Assembly: GCF_002256775.1 (NCBI RefSeq)
Contig: NZ_NCII01000026.1
Span: 1-33,790 of the forward strand
DNA from: Novosphingobium sp. 17-62-19
GTDB lineage: Bacteria; Pseudomonadota; Alphaproteobacteria; Sphingomonadales; Sphingomonadaceae
Length of the DNA: 33,790 bases
Reading direction: 5' to 3'
This document shows positions 16,869-24,954 of the stretch, piece after piece; position 1 is the first letter of the stretch; each line of letters starts with the position of its first letter. The notes under the pieces were generated by a model. It saw only the letters and a list, made by a program, of their open reading frames with translations, had not been told where the DNA came from and searched no databases. The position numbers and the translations under genes were made by a program.

Positions 16869-16941
16869 GGTTGCGACTCGCCTGAAACAGGGTGATCTGA
16901 GCGACATGAAGCGCCAGTAACTTTCTAACTTTAAGAATCTA

Positions 16942-16974
16942 AATCCTCTAACCCAGTCGCCTGCGGCGAGGATT
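16942..16974. other. Hairpin at end of origin region
   Basis: AATCCTC (16942-16948) pairs with GAGGATT (16968-16974), and an inner TCGCC-TGC-GGCGA stem lies just inside. CTTTTC follows on the plus strand. It may be a terminator or an origin structure; it lies 70 bp after the end of the HTH gene that comes from the right. Confidence 0.4.
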
Positions 16975-17043
16975 CTTTTCAATTGATTTTGGAAGATGAG
17001 AGGGATCCCCCGCGAGGAAAGGCCTGATGCCATACGTCAGCTA

Positions 17044-17889
17044 CTATATGGCTATGATGGCCTTGCCAGACAGATCCAAGCGCACGAGGCCAACCTGCTC
17101 CAAGGTTGTGTAAACCCTCGAAGCTGTGCGTTTGGTGACGCCGAGGGCGCGTGCAAGTTCTGCGCGGGTGAGGGGGCCGAGACCAGCCAGAAGCCGCCAC
17201 GCCTGCGGGGCAGTCGACGATGCATAGAGTCCGCCAAGCACCTCATTTCCGCGCACCACAACCTTGTGCATGGCGGCTAGATCAGCGGCCATGCCGTCAG
17301 ACGCAGCACTGAGAGCCGAGGAATGCAGCGTAGTACGAGGCTGTTCATCAAGCGTCTGGAGCAGTGATCGCGGCACTAGTCCCGCCAGCGCGACCGGCCC
17401 GGCCTCAAGGCCGAAGAGTTGTGGCCGCATGGCCGCCGCAAGCGAAGCTGCCCAAGCAGTTGAACGTCCATCGGACCGCGACGCTGCGATCCATTCCAGC
17501 AGGGTCGAAACCGGATCATTGCCCGGCAAGATGGCATCGAGCTGCCCCAGCGCGAGGTCTGCGACGTCATAGAACGCAGAGACGCTCTCCGACTGGTTCT
17601 TGGCTGCGAGCGCGACCTTGGCTGCTTTGGCGAGGGCAGGGGAGGCGGTGCGGGCAATCCATGAAAGAAAGTCCTGCCGCTCCGCCGCGTGCGGCGATAG
17701 CATCAGTTCTTCGTCCGAGGGATTAGACGGACCTTTCGCGAAGGTGCCGTGGCGCGCGTGGACGCGCCAAAGGCGGCGCAGGGTGGCCAGCGCAAGGCAT
17801 TCTGCCAGTTCATTGGAGATAAAGGGCAGGGCACCTTCGATGCGGGCAATGGCCAACTGCCAGGGAGGAGGAGCGGAGTGCACTGCCAC
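17044..17889 (-). CDS. HTH-domain protein next to replicon, function unknown
   Basis: This 281-residue protein starts with GTG at 17887-17889 (MAVHSAPPPWQLAIARIEGA). The C-terminal 55 residues form a clear winged helix-turn-helix of MarR/ROK style (PLTRAELARALGVTKRTASRVYTTLEQVGLVRL). The rest is helical and Ala-rich, with a Trp near the start, which faintly recalls the DUF1612-like protein on the other side of the replicon. The start codon lies inside a 42-bp inverted repeat, so autoregulation is likely. A TATACT sequence ends 4 nt before the GTG, so the transcript may have almost no leader, and no Shine-Dalgarno is seen. Another GTG at 17881-17883 is a possible start. I do not recognise the family with confidence; copy control, partition or plasmid gene regulation are guesses from place. 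Confidence 0.65.
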   Translation of the reverse strand: MAVHSAPPPWQLAIARIEGALPFISNELAECLALATLRRLWRVHARHGTFAKGPSNPSDEELMLSPHAAERQDFLSWIARTASPALAKAAKVALAAKNQSESVSAFYDVADLALGQLDAILPGNDPVSTLLEWIAASRSDGRSTAWAASLAAAMRPQLFGLEAGPVALAGLVPRSLLQTLDEQPRTTLHSSALSAASDGMAADLAAMHKVVVRGNEVLGGLYASSTAPQAWRLLAGLGPLTRAELARALGVTKRTASRVYTTLEQVGLVRLDLSGKAIIAI

Positions 17890-17927
17890 AGGAGTATACT
17901 AAATCGTCAAAAAGTATACTCCTGTGG
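17886..17927. promoter_or_regulatory. 42-bp perfect inverted repeat, probable operator
   Basis: Two exact 15-bp arms, CCACAGGAGTATACT (17886-17900) and its reverse complement (17913-17927), flank 12 nt. Each arm contains the self-palindrome AGTATACT, so this is a palindrome of palindromes, as for two dimers of one repressor. It overlaps the start of the HTH gene. A terminator role for the upstream esterase is less likely because no T-run follows. Confidence 0.7.
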
Positions 17928-17967
17928 CGGACGTTCGTCGGCTAGATGAGCGGAGTCTGGCCGAAGC

Positions 17968-19548
17968 CTATCCATGCAGCTTCCGCATGGCACCGCGCGG
18001 ATCATCGGCCACGGTGATCGTGTTATCGAAGATCAACGTGGCGCGGCGCTTGGGTTCGTAGGCGGGCCAATGCGGGATGCGCGGGTTGTCAGGCGTGCCA
18101 TTGGCGGCAAAGGCGGCCCAGCTTGAGGCAATGGCGGCGGCAAGGCTGACCGCTTCGGGCGATGATCCGTTCAGCGCGCTGCGGGTGTTGTAGAGGCTTG
18201 GGGCAACGTCGATGCCATGGACGGCACCGAACCGGCCTCCCGCCGCAGGGCTGGGCGCTTTCCACAAGTAGGCCCAGACTGGGGCGCCCCCTTGCTGGGC
18301 TTTGCGCTCTGCCTGCGTGAAGGCACTTTTGCGGAACGTGCGATCGGTTTCCATGCGTGCGGCAAGGAGGAACGGCTTTTCATCGGGCGCTTCGGCGCGA
18401 TAGGCCGCCATGGCATCGGCGGCGCCATCACCGAAGAGCTTTTGAGCAAAGGTGGCAAGTCCTGCCTCGGTCATGCCGAAATCGGCCATGCGATAGGCGC
18501 GTTCGTCCAGCGCGGTGGAGACGATCATCGGCACATCGGCGGAGACGGCAGGCGCTTCCGGGTCCCACGGGTGGTGGGGCAGGGTGGTGCCATCGATCAC
18601 CGGGGCAAAGGCACCCGGCGCTTCGCCGCGCGCGCGGTCTGCCAGTTCGAGCTTGGCCTGAGTTTCCAGCAGTGTGGTCCACGGCACCTGCTGAAGCGTG
18701 CGGGCCTTTTCCGGTGCAATGTCCAGCGCGGCGAGAAGGCGGCGTGTGGCGGCAGAGGCCATTTCGGCGGGCATCATGCGCAAGGCCGATCCGCTCATCA
18801 CTCCGGCGCGGTGGAACAGGCCCTTGGCCGAGGGCATGGCCATCAGCACGCTGGTCTTGGCCCCGCCGCCCGATTGGCCATAGACCAGTACGCGCGAGGG
18901 ATCGCCGCCGAATTCGGCCACGTTCTGGCGCACCCAGGCCAGCGCGGCGACGATATCCTGCATTCCAGCGGTGCCCGATGTGGCAAAATCGGCCCCGGCG
19001 AATTCGGGCAGGTGGAGAAAGCCGAAGGCCCCGAGGCGGTGATTGATCGCGATGACCACGCTATCGGTAAAGCGGGCCATCTGTTCGCCGTCCATGCCAA
19101 CCGAATTGCCCGATCCGCTGTAGAACCCGCCGCCGTGCAGCACGACGATGACCGGCTTTTTTGCAGTGGCATCGATGCGCGGGGTCCACAGGTTAAGCGT
19201 GAGGTTGTTTTCACCCATGCCCGATGGATTGCGATCGACCATGATGAGATCGGCATAGACCGAGCGCCGGTCTCCCGGCACTTGCGGCGCGACATCGCCC
19301 CAGTGCAGGGCATCGCGAATGCCTGCCCAGTTTTGCAAAGGGCGCGGCGGCATGAAGCGGTTGGGGCCTGAGGTATCGGCCGCATAGTGGACGCCCCGGA
19401 AGATCGCCACGCCGCCCGATGAAAGCCCGCGCAGCTTGCCCTGTGCGGTTTCGACCACCGGGAACAGCGTGGCGCCCAGCGCCGGTTCCACCAAAGTGCC
19501 CACGCCCGTGGCCAGACCTGCTGCGATTGCCGTTCTGCGAGACATCAT
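17968..19548 (-). CDS. Type-B carboxylesterase, exported (esterase 1)
   Basis: This 526-residue protein is read from the ATG at 19546-19548, preceded by AGGAGAG 4 nt upstream. The N-terminus MMSRRTAIAAGLATGVGTL is a Tat-like signal (SRRTA), so it is exported. Type-B carboxylesterase features are the oxyanion block VVLHGGGFYSGSG, the nucleophile elbow YGQSGGG (S226), the acid in STALDE and the His in AVHGIDVAP. ENNLTLNLWTP stands for the usual EDCLYLNVW. It would hydrolyse carboxylic esters in the periplasm. It shares the island with two related esterases at 20991 and 29394; the three differ enough to suggest distinct substrates. It lies divergent from the aldolase gene. Confidence 0.93.
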   Translation of the reverse strand: MMSRRTAIAAGLATGVGTLVEPALGATLFPVVETAQGKLRGLSSGGVAIFRGVHYAADTSGPNRFMPPRPLQNWAGIRDALHWGDVAPQVPGDRRSVYADLIMVDRNPSGMGENNLTLNLWTPRIDATAKKPVIVVLHGGGFYSGSGNSVGMDGEQMARFTDSVVIAINHRLGAFGFLHLPEFAGADFATSGTAGMQDIVAALAWVRQNVAEFGGDPSRVLVYGQSGGGAKTSVLMAMPSAKGLFHRAGVMSGSALRMMPAEMASAATRRLLAALDIAPEKARTLQQVPWTTLLETQAKLELADRARGEAPGAFAPVIDGTTLPHHPWDPEAPAVSADVPMIVSTALDERAYRMADFGMTEAGLATFAQKLFGDGAADAMAAYRAEAPDEKPFLLAARMETDRTFRKSAFTQAERKAQQGGAPVWAYLWKAPSPAAGGRFGAVHGIDVAPSLYNTRSALNGSSPEAVSLAAAIASSWAAFAANGTPDNPRIPHWPAYEPKRRATLIFDNTITVADDPRGAMRKLHG

Positions 19549-19842
19549 GCTGCTCTCCTGTCGTTGCCGCCCCTTTCCGGGATCGGTCCGTGGCTCTGAC
19601 ACTAGAACCAATAGCGCATTCGTGTTAAGTCCTTTTTCCTTGAATGGGTATGGTTTCAAGGGTTCCGCTGCGGAATCCGCGCGAGAGGATGCAAATGTGA
19701 GACTTTCCGTGCGCGACGATGGCGCAGATCCGCGAAATATCCGATCTGTCCGGGACGAATCGGGTGCAGCAGCGGTCTATCGCGCGGCTCGACTGAAATG
19801 CGCGCCTTTGTGCTTGGCTCCACCGTTGAAAGAATTTTGAAA
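19549..19842. promoter_or_regulatory. Divergent intergenic region with two inverted repeats
   Basis: No gene is seen here between esterase 1 and the aldolase. Two operator-like palindromes lie in it: CCTTGAA-N10-TTCAAGG (19638-19661) and TTCCGC-T-GCGGAA (19663-19675), almost touching. They are placed to control both directions. The 18-bp motif found in the other divergent promoters of this arm is not seen here. Confidence 0.5.
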
Positions 19843-20973
19843 ATGGAGTCTGTTCTTGCTAACGGGCGAATCGTGCCGGACAGCTCCACGCCGCAACGCC
19901 AGTGGGCGCAGGCAAAGCTGACTGGACTGATGAACCTGATCCAGCCCACGTTCCGGCGCGACGGGGGAAGGTTGGACGAAGAGGCAATCCGCATCGATGT
20001 GCGTGCGGCTATTGCGCAGGGGTTTTCGGGAACGATGCCCATGCCCAACTGGACGATGCCGGGCAGTGCCGATTGGGACAGCTTTCACCGCATTGTGTGC
20101 GACGAGGCGCGGGGCAAAATTGCGGTGCACGGCATCGTGGCCGGGCGCGATCCTGAGGCAGATCGGGCCGTGCTTGGCGCGCTGGAGCGGCATGGGGTGG
20201 ATCTGGTGCTGCTGGCACCGACATTTCCGCGCGATGTGGATGCGCGCAGGCTTTATGATCTGATCGCGGCACGGGCACAGGCCACAGCGCTGCCGGCCAT
20301 GCTCTATGCCGCCACCGGGCGGCGTGCCTTTCCTGCGCTGGGGCCGGAAGGGCAGCCGCTGGACGTTTATGACCGGCTGGCGGATCTGCCCAATGTGGTG
20401 GCGGTCAAGGTTTCGCAGACGGTTTCTGCCACGGCGACCGAACTGGTCTGTGAGAGACTGGGTGACAGGCTTTCGATGGGGCCGGTCAATCTGGCGTTCC
20501 TGCCGCAACTGGCGCGGCGGTTCCGCATTGCGTGGAGCGGGCAGTGGAATGCCGAGGCGATCCAGACTCCGCAGGACAGGGCGGGCGTGCAATTGCTGGA
20601 CGCTTCGGCCTGCGGTGATCTGGTGCGGCTTGATGCGCTGGCGGAGCGGCTGCGGCCGGTTCTGGCACATTTCTTTGCGGTGCAGGCGCCGGTGCTTGCC
20701 CAAGGTGCGCATCCCTGGCCGCACAACCGCTATTACCAATGGCTGGGCGGGGGCAGCGGCGGGTTGCTTCCGGCCGATCCCCATGTGCCATCAGGCGTCA
20801 TTCCCGTGCTGGACGCGGCGGGGCGCGCTGCGATCCGGGCGGCCTTTGCCGCAGCGGGGCTGGAGCCGGTGGATGCCGAAGACGACGATGTGTTCATCGT
20901 TGGGCGGGCGGCCTGGGGGCGAGGGGAGCGGCCCGGTGCAGCCACAAAGACAAGCGGATATTCCCGCAATTGA
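19843..20973 (+). CDS. DHDPS/N-acetylneuraminate-lyase family aldolase-like protein
   Basis: The protein has 376 residues from ATG 19843 (MESVLANGRIVPDSS), or 391 from ATG 19798; no strong ribosome binding site decides. The fold is class I aldolase of the DapA family: Tyr in PAMLYAATGRR (Y155) and the Schiff-base Lys in NVVAVKVSQT (K189). The usual TTGE motif is replaced by GFSGTMPMPNWTM, and the chain is 70-80 residues longer than DapA, with a C-terminal extension. A role in lysine synthesis is therefore unlikely; cleavage of a pyruvate-containing catabolite, as in hydratase-aldolases of aromatic pathways, fits better. Esterase 2 starts 17 bp after its stop, so they form an operon. Confidence 0.8.
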   Translation: MESVLANGRIVPDSSTPQRQWAQAKLTGLMNLIQPTFRRDGGRLDEEAIRIDVRAAIAQGFSGTMPMPNWTMPGSADWDSFHRIVCDEARGKIAVHGIVAGRDPEADRAVLGALERHGVDLVLLAPTFPRDVDARRLYDLIAARAQATALPAMLYAATGRRAFPALGPEGQPLDVYDRLADLPNVVAVKVSQTVSATATELVCERLGDRLSMGPVNLAFLPQLARRFRIAWSGQWNAEAIQTPQDRAGVQLLDASACGDLVRLDALAERLRPVLAHFFAVQAPVLAQGAHPWPHNRYYQWLGGGSGGLLPADPHVPSGVIPVLDAAGRAAIRAAFAAAGLEPVDAEDDDVFIVGRAAWGRGERPGAATKTSGYSRN

Positions 20974-20990
20974 GAGAGGATGGATGCAGC

Positions 20991-22607
20991 ATGAAACGAG
21001 TTTGCATGAGAGCCTTGCCGCTGGTGGCCCTGATCCTGAGCGGCGCTTTGCCAGCCTTGGCCGCGTCTGCTGCCGAGGCACCGCGCCCGGTGCTCACGAC
21101 GGGTTTTGGCCCGGTGACCGGCAAGGTTGAAGGCAAATCCGGGCAAGTGCAGGTCTGGCGCGGGGTCCGCTATGCCGCCTCAACCGAAGGGCGGCGCTTT
21201 CAGCGGGCAATCGATCCGCAACCGTGGACCGCGCCTGTCGATGCCAGCGAATTTGGCAGCGATTGCCCGCAGCCGGTGCCCGGCGATGTTCCGGTCTTTG
21301 CATCGTGGGCCAATCCGCGCGGGATGAGCGAGGACTGCCTGTTCCTCAACGTGTGGACGCGGGGAAAGCCCGGCGATGGCAAGAAGCGGCCGATCATGGT
21401 CTGGCTGCATGGTGGCGGCTATGTCACCGGGTCGGGATCGAGCCATGGGTATGACGGTTCGCGGCTGGCCGAACGCGGCGATGTGGTGGTGGTGACGCTG
21501 AATCACCGGCTGAACGCCTTTGGCTATAGCCACCTTGCGCAGGCAAGCGACGATCCGCGCTATGCCGATGCGGGGAATCTGGGCAGCCTTGATATCGTGA
21601 AGGCGCTGCAATGGGTGCGCGATCATGCCGATGCGCTGGGCGGCGATGCCGGGAACGTGACGATTTTCGGGGAATCGGGCGGCGCGGCCAAGGTTTCCAC
21701 GCTGATGGCCATGCCCGATGCGCGCGGCCTGTTTCACCGCGCCATTGCACAATCGGGATCAATGTCTCTGGCGGGGTTCGATCCCCGGCTGGGTGCGGCG
21801 CTGGCGAAGGATCTGATGGCCACGGCGGGGGCGAACAGTGTGGCTGATCTGGCCGCGATGCCCATGGATGCGCTGGTCAAGGCCATGGTGCAATCGCGCA
21901 GCAGGGGCGGCTTTTACCGCCCTGTGGTGGATGGACGCGCGCTGACGCGCCATCCCTTTGCGCCTGATGCAACGCCGGTATCTGCCGATATTCCACTGCT
22001 GGTAGGCACCAACAACAACGAGATGCGGCTGCAAGGCGGGCTGGGCCAGCCCGGCAATTTTGCGCTGACATGGGAACAGTTGCCGCAAAAGCTGGAAGCC
22101 TTTGTGCCTGCAGCGGCGGTGGCAGACGTGATTGCGGGAATGCGCACCGCCCATCCCGAATACAACGCCAGCGACGTGTTCTTTCAGGTGGCCACGTTCC
22201 GCAACTATCGCGGCACCGCGCTGCGCCAGGCAGAGCGCAAGAGCGCGCAGGTCGCGCCGGTCTATATGTATCGGCTGGACTGGAAGACGCCGGTGGAAGG
22301 CGGCAGGCTGGGCACGCCGCACGCGCTCGACATTGCGTTCGTGTTCGACAATGTGGCGCGTTCCACCAGCTATACCGGTCCGCAGACTGCGCAGACGCAG
22401 CGCATGGCCGACCTGATGGCAGATGCGTGGATCGCCTTTGCGCGCACCGGCAACCCGGCCACGCCTGCGCTGCCCAAATGGCCCGCCTATGCCACTACGC
22501 AGCGCGCCACGATGATCTTCGACCTGAAGCCTGCGGTAGTGGCCGATCCCGATGCTGCAGAGCGCGAATTGTTGCAGCGGCTTCTGCCGGAAGGCCCGGC
22601 GCGATAG
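20991..22607 (+). CDS. Type-B carboxylesterase, exported (esterase 2)
   Basis: This 538-residue protein is read from ATG 20991, with GAGAGGA 10 nt upstream. It has a Sec signal (MKRVCMRALPLVALILSG, cleavage near ALAASA). Catalytic features are VWLHGGGYVTGSG, the Ser elbow FGESGGAAK (S229), the acid in GTNNNE and the His in TPHALDIAFVF. EDCLFLNVWT is the family signature. It should act in the periplasm. It is the second gene of an operon with the aldolase-like gene, suggesting that an ester product feeds a lyase step, though the two act in different compartments. It is convergent with the VOC gene. Confidence 0.93.
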   Translation: MKRVCMRALPLVALILSGALPALAASAAEAPRPVLTTGFGPVTGKVEGKSGQVQVWRGVRYAASTEGRRFQRAIDPQPWTAPVDASEFGSDCPQPVPGDVPVFASWANPRGMSEDCLFLNVWTRGKPGDGKKRPIMVWLHGGGYVTGSGSSHGYDGSRLAERGDVVVVTLNHRLNAFGYSHLAQASDDPRYADAGNLGSLDIVKALQWVRDHADALGGDAGNVTIFGESGGAAKVSTLMAMPDARGLFHRAIAQSGSMSLAGFDPRLGAALAKDLMATAGANSVADLAAMPMDALVKAMVQSRSRGGFYRPVVDGRALTRHPFAPDATPVSADIPLLVGTNNNEMRLQGGLGQPGNFALTWEQLPQKLEAFVPAAAVADVIAGMRTAHPEYNASDVFFQVATFRNYRGTALRQAERKSAQVAPVYMYRLDWKTPVEGGRLGTPHALDIAFVFDNVARSTSYTGPQTAQTQRMADLMADAWIAFARTGNPATPALPKWPAYATTQRATMIFDLKPAVVADPDAAERELLQRLLPEGPAR

Positions 22608-22612
22608 GGTCC

Positions 22613-22642
22613 TGGTCCCCGGAGCAAGGCGCTTCGGGGCCA
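22613..22642. terminator. Hairpin between convergent genes
   Basis: TGGTCCCCG and CGGGGCCA pair with one bulge around GAGCAAGGCGCTT. It lies between the stops of esterase 2 and the VOC gene. There is no T-run, so it would be a weak or bidirectional terminator. Confidence 0.4.
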
Positions 22643-22649
22643 GCCATGC

Positions 22650-23051
22650 TCAGCCGAGGCCGGGTTGCAGCAGTTCGATCTCGTGCCCGTCGGGCGTGAG
22701 CAGGAAGGCGATACGCGCCGGGCCGAACTGCACGGTGGTGCCCTTCTGACGCGCCCCTGCCGCCACGGCGCGGGCTACGTCACGATCCAGATCATGGGTA
22801 ATCATGCCCAACGGTCCCCAGCCATTGCCGATCTCGACCTGGCGCTGGTCCTTCCAGTGGAACAGGACCACCGTGGCCGAGCCTTTGCGCCCGGTCAGCA
22901 TGTGTTCGCGGAACTGCGACGTGTCCACCGTATCGGCGTGGACCATGCCGAAACCTGTGATGAAGAACTGCGTGGCAGCATCGATATCGGTGACGACAAG
23001 CTTCACGAACGAAAACAGTGCAGCAGGCGGCGTTTCAGTGGCAGCGGTCAT
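22650..23051 (-). CDS. VOC-family (glyoxalase/dioxygenase fold) protein
   Basis: This 133-residue protein has a single vicinal-oxygen-chelate pattern: FSFVKLVVTDIDAATQFFITGFGM at the start and ARIAFLLTPDGHEIELLQP at the end, the latter with the metal-ligand Glu. The length is that of a one-module VOC protein, which usually dimerises. Reactions in this superfamily include isomerisation, epimerisation (for example methylmalonyl-CoA) and ring cleavage; the substrate cannot be told. The ATG overlaps the SDR stop by 4 bp (ATGA), so it is translated with the SDR in a thioesterase-SDR-VOC operon. Confidence 0.85.
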   Translation of the reverse strand: MTAATETPPAALFSFVKLVVTDIDAATQFFITGFGMVHADTVDTSQFREHMLTGRKGSATVVLFHWKDQRQVEIGNGWGPLGMITHDLDRDVARAVAAGARQKGTTVQFGPARIAFLLTPDGHEIELLQPGLG

Positions 23052-23812
23052 ATCGTGGCACCTCCATCAACGACCAGAGCCTGCCCGGTGATCCACCGCG
23101 CTGCGGGCGAGGCGAGATAGACCGCAGCACCGGCAATATCATCGGGCACGCCGATGCGGCGCATGGGCAGGCGGGCTTCGGTGGCGGCAAGCGCGGCGGG
23201 ATTGTCCCACAGGGCACGGGCAAAGTCGGTGCGGACCAGCCCCGGCGCTATGGCGTTGACGCGCACGCCATATTGTCCGTTCTCAACCGCATAGTTGCGC
23301 ACCAGTTGGAAATCGGCGGCTTTCGACACGTTGTATGCGCCAATCGTGGCGCTACCGCGCAGGCCGCCGATCGAACTGACGACAATGATCGCACCATCGT
23401 TGCGCGCGCGCATATCGGGCAGGGCCAGTTGCATCAACCAGTGGTTTGACAGGATGTTGTTGTCGAGCACCTTGCGGAAGGCATCGTCCTCTATGCCGTC
23501 CATCGACCCGTAGTAGGGGTTGGAGGCTGCATTGCAGACAAGGATGTCCACCGGGCCGAGCGCTTCGCGCGTGCGGGCGAACATATCTTCCAACTGTTCC
23601 TTGCTGGAAATGTTGGCGGCAATACCCAAGGCCGTGCCTGCGCCGTGGGTCTGGTTGATCTCTTCGGCCACGGCATCGCAGGCGTCCTGCTTGCGGCTGG
23701 AAATCACGACCTTGGCGCCGTGGACGGCAAGCTGCTGGGCAATCGCCTTGCCGATACCCTTGGTGGAGCCGGTGATTATGGCGACTTTTCCGGTAAGATC
23801 GAACATCGACAT
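23048..23812 (-). CDS. Short-chain dehydrogenase/reductase (SDR)
   Basis: This 254-residue protein is a classical SDR: cofactor motif TGSTKGIG (residues 14-21), CNAAS (93-97), catalytic Ser around 146-147, and Y160-x3-K164 (YNVSK). The motif IAPGLVRTDFA and the terminal ITGQALVVDGGATI are typical. The basic residue R40 after strand 2 suggests NADP(H) preference. It would oxidise an alcohol or reduce a ketone or 3-oxoacyl group in the cytoplasm. It lies 33 bp after the thioesterase gene and overlaps the VOC gene, so it is the middle gene of a three-gene operon. Confidence 0.93.
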   Translation of the reverse strand: MSMFDLTGKVAIITGSTKGIGKAIAQQLAVHGAKVVISSRKQDACDAVAEEINQTHGAGTALGIAANISSKEQLEDMFARTREALGPVDILVCNAASNPYYGSMDGIEDDAFRKVLDNNILSNHWLMQLALPDMRARNDGAIIVVSSIGGLRGSATIGAYNVSKAADFQLVRNYAVENGQYGVRVNAIAPGLVRTDFARALWDNPAALAATEARLPMRRIGVPDDIAGAAVYLASPAARWITGQALVVDGGATI

Positions 23813-23845
23813 TCGTGCGTCATCCTTGAACGGGGTGGCGGGTTT

Positions 23846-24739
23846 TCAGGTGTCCTTCGCCGCAAGCGCGGCCAGTGCATCGCCGCGTGGTCGCATCAGG
23901 CTTTCCTGCGTGACTGTGGCGATCAGCCGTCCATCACGCGCGAAGAAATGGCCAAGGTTCAGCCCGCGCGCCTGCCCGGACCATGGGCTGCTGGTGGCAT
24001 AGAGCAGCCAGTCATCGAATTCGGGCGTTTCGTGGAACCACAGTGCGTGATCGAGGCTGGCCGCCTGCACGCGATCACTGCCCGGACGGATGCTGTGTGG
24101 CAGCATGGCATTGCGAAGGAACATCATGTCCGAAGCATAGGCAAGCATCGCCCTTTGCATTGCGGGATCGGCCGGGCCGGTCTGCCGCAGGCGCATCCAT
24201 GTGCCGGTGCGCGGTTCGCGCGGCCGGTTTCCGAACAACGCGCCGGGATCAAGCGGTGCGATTTCTATCGGGCGGGTCTGGATGCGGCCAAAGATGGGGG
24301 AGGCGGCGGCTTCGGGGTGCTTTTCGATCCAGCGCTCCAGCGATTCCAGCGCGGCATCGATATCGAGCGGCAGTGGCGATTCCATCTGGTGGGACAGGCC
24401 CGGTTCGGGCGCATGGAACGATGCGGTCATGGTGAAGATCAACTGGCCGTGCTGGCGCGCATCGATGCGGCGCGTGGCAAAGCTGCGGCCTTCGGCCAGC
24501 GTGGTTACGGCATAGTCCGCAGGGTCGGCAGCGATGCCGGCTTTCAGGAAATGGGCGTGGAGCGAATGGGCAAGTTTGCCGTCCTGCTCTTCACCTGATG
24601 CAGCAAGCAGGGCCTGGGCAATCGCCTGTCCGCCAAACATGCGCGGCCCCATGGCGGGGCCGGGGCCTCCGGTCCATTTGCCTTCCGACCGGCGCTGCGG
24701 CCTGAGCAATTCGTGCAGCAGCTCTATGATCCCCTCCAT
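23846..24739 (-). CDS. TesB-like acyl-CoA thioesterase (double hotdog)
   Basis: This 297-residue protein has the TesB/acyl-CoA thioesterase II blocks: RMFGGQAIAQALLAA, SLHAHFLKAG, SFATRRIDARQHGQLIFTMTASFH in the first hotdog, and LDHALWFHETPEFDDWLLYATSSPWSGQARGL and LIATVTQESLMRP in the second. Asp in LDHALWFH and Gln in VTQES are the usual catalytic positions. It would release free acid and CoA from an acyl-CoA in the cytoplasm. It is the first gene of the operon with the SDR and VOC genes and diverges from the amidohydrolase gene across 215 bp. The start ATG has no clear ribosome binding site. Confidence 0.92.
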   Translation of the reverse strand: MEGIIELLHELLRPQRRSEGKWTGGPGPAMGPRMFGGQAIAQALLAASGEEQDGKLAHSLHAHFLKAGIAADPADYAVTTLAEGRSFATRRIDARQHGQLIFTMTASFHAPEPGLSHQMESPLPLDIDAALESLERWIEKHPEAAASPIFGRIQTRPIEIAPLDPGALFGNRPREPRTGTWMRLRQTGPADPAMQRAMLAYASDMMFLRNAMLPHSIRPGSDRVQAASLDHALWFHETPEFDDWLLYATSSPWSGQARGLNLGHFFARDGRLIATVTQESLMRPRGDALAALAAKDT

Positions 24740-24890
24740 TTAATGTTTGCATACCGGATATTCAAAATGGTGCTGGTCCGCAAGAGCGTGATGGTTTCAT
24801 TTGGCCGTGCAATTGCAGAAATAAAGGAAATGAAGGGGTTTGGGGGTTGCGTTGGCCAGATTGGTCGCAGCGCGCTGTGTCAAACCCGAT

Positions 24891-24923
24891 ATTCTATCAA
24901 ATTGACAATCTAACAAATAGAAT
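24891..24923. promoter_or_regulatory. Shared operator-like motif, site 1 (thioesterase/amidohydrolase)
   Basis: ATTCTAT (24891-24897) and ATAGAAT (24917-24923) are perfect inverted arms. Within them, on the minus strand, CTATTTGTTAGATTGTCA (24903-24920) matches sites at 27740 and 29331. It ends 31 bp before the amidohydrolase GTG. Confidence 0.6.
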
Positions 24924-24954
24924 CGATAAAGCAGCAGCAATTGGGAGAATCGCC

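Larger units (their letters stand above)
16209..17043. other. Putative plasmid replication origin region (non-coding)
   Basis: These 835 bp have no convincing gene; short reading frames here look random. The stretch holds iteron-like repeats at 16323, 16581, 16615 and a four-copy tandem array at 16776-16856. It also has two DnaA-box-like 9-mers, an AT-rich segment (16917-16960) and a hairpin (16942-16974). Its position directly after the RPA gene and the repeat structure together indicate oriV. Confidence 0.75.

Noticed and set aside
17886-17927. Terminator reading of the 42-bp inverted repeat
   Set aside because: There is no T-run on either side, the loop is 12 nt, and the start codon of the next gene lies in the arm; an operator fits better.
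18217-19371. 384-codon plus-strand frame inside esterase 1
   Set aside because: It is the mirror of a complete esterase with all catalytic blocks on the minus strand; the product is Gly/His/Arg-rich as expected from a high-GC shadow frame.
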